Shown here piece by piece: positions 5,966-8,083 of a DNA stretch of 8,083 nt; the first letter of the stretch is position 1; the number at the start of each line of letters is the position of its first letter. Where the stretch lies: positions 1-8,083 of the forward strand of contig CAKUCE010000145.1 of NCBI GenBank assembly GCA_934643535.1, given 5' to 3'. Made by a program: the position numbers and the translations under genes. This stretch comes from an uncultured Clostridia bacterium. Its GTDB lineage: Bacteria; Bacillota; Clostridia; Christensenellales; Aristaeellaceae. Under the pieces are notes generated by a model, which saw nothing but the letters and a program-made list of their open reading frames with translations, was not told where the DNA came from and did not search any database.

Positions 5966-7015
5966 TTACTCCTTTGATTTTCCTTCCAGTTCCCGCCGCC
6001 GCAGCTGACCGCAGGCTCCGCCGATGTCGGAACCCATTTCCCGGCGCACGGTGGCGGAGATGTGGCGGCTTTCCAGCGTATGCAGGAAGCGCTGCACCGC
6101 CTCCGGCGACGCGGGGCGCAGCGCCCGCTCATCCACGTGGTTCAGGGGGATCAGATTCACATGGCACTGCAGTTCTCTGAGCAGCGCGGCCAGTTCGACG
6201 GCATGCTCCGGGCGGCTGTTGAGCTGGTCGATGAGCGCATACTCAAAGACCACCCGGCGGCCCGTTTTCTTCACATATTCCCGCACGGCGGCCATGACCT
6301 CGCCAAGGGGCCAGCGCCGGGCGATGGGCATAATCTGCCGCCGGATCTCGTCGTTGGGGGCGTGCAGGGACAGGCTCAGCGTAATGCCCAGATTTTCCTC
6401 CGCCAGCCGGCGGATCTGATCCGCCAGACCGCAGGTGCTGACGGACACGTTGCGCAGGCTTAGGTTCAGCCCTTTTTCTTCATTCACCGCCCGCAGGAAA
6501 CGCACGGTGTTGTCGTAATTATCCAGCGGCTCGCCGCTGCCCATGAGGACGATATGGCCTACCCGGCCTTTTTCGCCCAGATAGCGGTTGGCCAGCAGCA
6601 CCTCCGAGAGCATTTCCCCGCTGGAAAGGCTTCGGACGCAGCCGTTCAGGGTGCTGGCGCAGAAAGCGCAGCCCATTTTGCAGCCCACCTGCGTGGAGAT
6701 GCACAGCGAATAGCCGTAATGATAGTGCATCAGTACGCCTTCGATCAGGTTATCGTCCCGGCAGCGGAACAGGAACTTCACCGTGTCGTCCTTCCGGGAA
6801 GGAAACACGCCGTACAGCTCCATGGGCAGATCGTCGCAGGTCTCCATCAGCTGCTCCCGCAGGGCCTTGGGCAGGTTGCTCATCTCCGAAAAGGGCACAC
6901 CCCGGGTCAGCCAGCCATACACCTGACCGGCCCGGAAAGCAGGCTGGCCCAGCTCCTTGAAATAGGCTCCCAGCTCGCCGGGGGTCATATCCAGCAGGAT
7001 ACGTTTTTCCGGCAT
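5966..7015 (-). CDS. rlmN: Dual-specificity 23S rRNA A2503 / tRNA A37 C2-methyltransferase RlmN
   Basis: RlmN is a radical-SAM enzyme that makes 2-methyladenosine at A2503 of 23S rRNA, in the peptidyl-transferase exit tunnel, and in some tRNAs. It has 349 residues, similar to family members. An N-terminal helical domain precedes the radical-SAM barrel with the cluster motif CKMGCAFC (C112, C116, C119). The two further cysteines needed for the methyl-transfer mechanism are present: C105 in LCISTQVGC, matching E. coli C118, and C335 in GGACGQL, matching E. coli C355. GSGEPLDN (residues after 175) is the SAM-binding GEP motif. It is RlmN rather than the resistance enzyme Cfr, judging by its place in this operon and by overall similarity. 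The start at ATG 7015 shares one base with the rsmB stop (TGATG), and GGAGG lies 8 bases upstream. The frame is open further upstream to 7579, which is out-of-frame rsmB sequence. Confidence 0.97.
   Translation of the reverse strand: MPEKRILLDMTPGELGAYFKELGQPAFRAGQVYGWLTRGVPFSEMSNLPKALREQLMETCDDLPMELYGVFPSRKDDTVKFLFRCRDDNLIEGVLMHYHYGYSLCISTQVGCKMGCAFCASTLNGCVRSLSSGEMLSEVLLANRYLGEKGRVGHIVLMGSGEPLDNYDNTVRFLRAVNEEKGLNLSLRNVSVSTCGLADQIRRLAEENLGITLSLSLHAPNDEIRRQIMPIARRWPLGEVMAAVREYVKKTGRRVVFEYALIDQLNSRPEHAVELAALLRELQCHVNLIPLNHVDERALRPASPEAVQRFLHTLESRHISATVRREMGSDIGGACGQLRRRELEGKSKE
5969..5975 (-). promoter_or_regulatory. Ribosome binding site of prpC (AAAGGAG)
   Basis: AAAGGAG overlaps the last lysine and glutamate codons of rlmN and stands 10 bases before ATG 5958. 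It decides the prpC start, because the same reading frame stays open for another 58 codons upstream. Confidence 0.8.
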
Positions 7016-8083
7016 CAGTAGTTCCTCCGCAGGCGGACAATGTAGAAGCCCTCCACCTGATCCCGGAAGCCCAGCAGCTGCAAGCCCAGAGCGTCCTGCT
7101 GCAGGCGCAGCTCCGCCGGGAAGGTCAGGGGCATGGGCTCGGTGGTATATTCGGGATGCTCCTTCAGGAACGCCTCGATCTGGGCTTTGTTTTCCTCCGG
7201 CAGCACGGAGCAGGTGGAGTACACCAGCAGTCCGCCGGGGCGAACGTAGCGGCACACCGTGTTCAGCAGCTTCTTCTGGGTCTCCACGATGACGGGAAGG
7301 TCGCTTTCCTTCAGGCGCAGCTTGATGTCCGGTTTCTGGCTCAATACGCCAGTGCCGGAGCAGGGCGCGTCCAGCAGCACCGCGTCCAGCGTTTTTTCCA
7401 TATCGGGACGGTACTCGCAGGCGTTCTTCACCGCCGTGCGCAGGTTGTCCAACCCCAGGCGGCGGCGAACGCCGTCCAGCAGAAGCGCGCGCTTTTCGTG
7501 CAGCTCCCACGCATAGACCCGGCCCGTCAGCTGCATGGCCTCGCACAAATAGGCGGATTTGCCGCCGGGGGCCGCGCACGCGTCCAGAATTTTCATGCCA
7601 GGCCTGGCCTGCACCGCTTCGGCGGCCAGCATACTGCTCTGGCCCTGAATGGAGTAAAGCCCCGCCTGATAATCCGGATCGAAGCCCGGCTCCGTCACGC
7701 CTTCCAGCAGATAGGCGTGAGGAGCCACGCCCGCCCGGAAGGTCAGGTTCTTCTTGCGCAGCAGGTCTTCGAAACTGTGGTCGTCCAGCTTGAGCAGGTT
7801 AGGCCGCACGGTGGTAGGATGGCTGCTTTCCCGGTACAGGAGCATCTGCTCCGCCGTTTCAAAGCCGTAGGCCCCGGCGAGCTTCTTCACCAGCCACAGG
7901 GGTGCGGAGCTTTCCACATGGAGCCATTCCTCCGGGTCTTTTTCCTTGTCCGGCCAGGACAGCTCGTCCTTTCCCCGGATCAGGTTGCGCAGCACCGCGT
8001 TCACAAAGCCCGCGGAGGCTTCCATGCCCATCGTCTTGACCAGCTTCACGGATTCGTCCACGGCGGCGCTGTCCGGCACCCGT
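7015..8083 (-). CDS. rsmB: 16S rRNA (cytosine-967-C5)-methyltransferase RsmB (5' end cut by window edge)
   Basis: RsmB (Sun/Fmu) makes m5C967 in 16S rRNA with S-adenosylmethionine. The frame enters at the window edge without a genuine start. The GTG at 8079 lies inside the conserved VPDSAAVDESVKLVK helix of the NusB-like domain, so about 80-90 N-terminal residues are missing compared with the usual 430-450. Counting from that GTG, the rest of the NusB-like domain ends near residue 40-50. The Rossmann methyltransferase domain follows, with SAM motif DACAAPGGK (166-174), DAPCSGTG (237-244, C240, the cysteine used for product release) and YSTCSV (287-292, C290, the nucleophile). The C-terminus GFYIVRLRR is typical. 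It overlaps rlmN by one base. Upstream genes in relatives are fmt and def, which would lie beyond the window. Confidence 0.96.
   Translation of the reverse strand, partial: RVPDSAAVDESVKLVKTMGMEASAGFVNAVLRNLIRGKDELSWPDKEKDPEEWLHVESSAPLWLVKKLAGAYGFETAEQMLLYRESSHPTTVRPNLLKLDDHSFEDLLRKKNLTFRAGVAPHAYLLEGVTEPGFDPDYQAGLYSIQGQSSMLAAEAVQARPGMKILDACAAPGGKSAYLCEAMQLTGRVYAWELHEKRALLLDGVRRRLGLDNLRTAVKNACEYRPDMEKTLDAVLLDAPCSGTGVLSQKPDIKLRLKESDLPVIVETQKKLLNTVCRYVRPGGLLVYSTCSVLPEENKAQIEAFLKEHPEYTTEPMPLTFPAELRLQQDALGLQLLGFRDQVEGFYIVRLRRNY
7024..7028 (-). promoter_or_regulatory. Ribosome binding site of rlmN (GGAGG)
   Basis: GGAGG lies 8 bases before ATG 7015, inside the last codons of rsmB. It fixes the rlmN start and supports stop-start coupling at TGATG. 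Confidence 0.85.

Noticed and set aside
5959..6132. N-terminal extension of PrpC by 58 codons
   Set aside because: The added part is Arg/Pro/Ser-rich out-of-frame rlmN sequence. The conserved PP2C N-terminus begins directly at ATG 5958 behind AAAGGAG.
5308..6180. Plus-strand open frame of 290 codons across prpC and the end of rlmN
   Set aside because: It runs antisense across two intact genes and their junction, with no recognised domain and no good ribosome binding site.
5966..7015. RlmN as a Cfr-type antibiotic resistance methyltransferase
   Set aside because: It sits in the conserved rsmB-rlmN-prpC order and has RlmN-type flanking sequence and length; nothing suggests transfer or resistance context.
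5966..7579. A 537-codon frame that would make an N-terminally extended RlmN
   Set aside because: The first 188 codons are out-of-frame rsmB sequence. The strong GGAGG and ATG at 7015, together with the normal RlmN length, show the true start.
1..8083. CRISPR arrays, tRNA/rRNA genes, insertion sequences, phage or defence genes
   Set aside because: I saw no regularly spaced repeats, transposase motifs, terminal inverted repeats or structured RNA genes. Nearly all bases are accounted for by core genes.

Overview
The window is a compact, GC-rich stretch of bacterial chromosome (roughly 60% G+C by eye, not computed). Every supported gene lies on the minus strand. The gene order, read in the direction of transcription from high to low coordinates, is rsmB (5' end cut by the window edge) - rlmN - prpC - prkC - rsgA - rpe - a short intergenic stretch - a DEAD-box RNA helicase (3' end cut by the window edge). 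The first six genes follow the well-known Firmicutes order (Bacillus subtilis: fmt-rsmB-rlmN-prpC-prkC-rsgA-rpe). Together with AGGAGG-type ribosome binding sites and a PASTA-domain kinase, this points to a Gram-positive Firmicute. The high G+C suggests a Clostridia lineage, perhaps a gut-type one, but I cannot name the genus.

Layout: 8083-7015 RsmB (16S rRNA m5C methyltransferase); 7015-5966 RlmN (radical-SAM 23S rRNA/tRNA m2A methyltransferase); 5958-5248 PP2C phosphatase PrpC; 5251-3338 membrane Ser/Thr kinase PrkC with three PASTA domains; 3323-2433 GTPase RsgA; 2440-1808 ribulose-5-phosphate 3-epimerase; 1807-1619 a 189-base gap with two inverted repeats and a possible 30-codon reading frame; 1618-1 a RhlE/DeaD-type DEAD-box helicase that starts at TTG and carries a long basic, proline-rich tail. 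The genes from rsmB to rpe overlap or are separated by at most 14 bases, and most have a strong Shine-Dalgarno sequence inside the preceding gene. They are therefore probably one transcription unit, whose promoter lies beyond 8083. I see no clear intrinsic terminator or promoter inside the window.

Functionally, the cluster combines ribosome maturation (RsmB, RlmN, RsgA, probably the helicase) with a cell-wall-sensing phosphorylation switch (PrkC/PrpC) and one central-carbon enzyme (Rpe). In B. subtilis the RsgA orthologue (CpgA) is a known PrkC/PrpC substrate, which makes the linkage meaningful. The window is largely ordinary core genome. The parts that deserve a second look are the structured rpe-helicase gap, the helicase's TTG start and low-complexity tail, and the presence of a helicase where B. 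subtilis has thiN. I did not find an undescribed defence, mobile or biosynthetic system.
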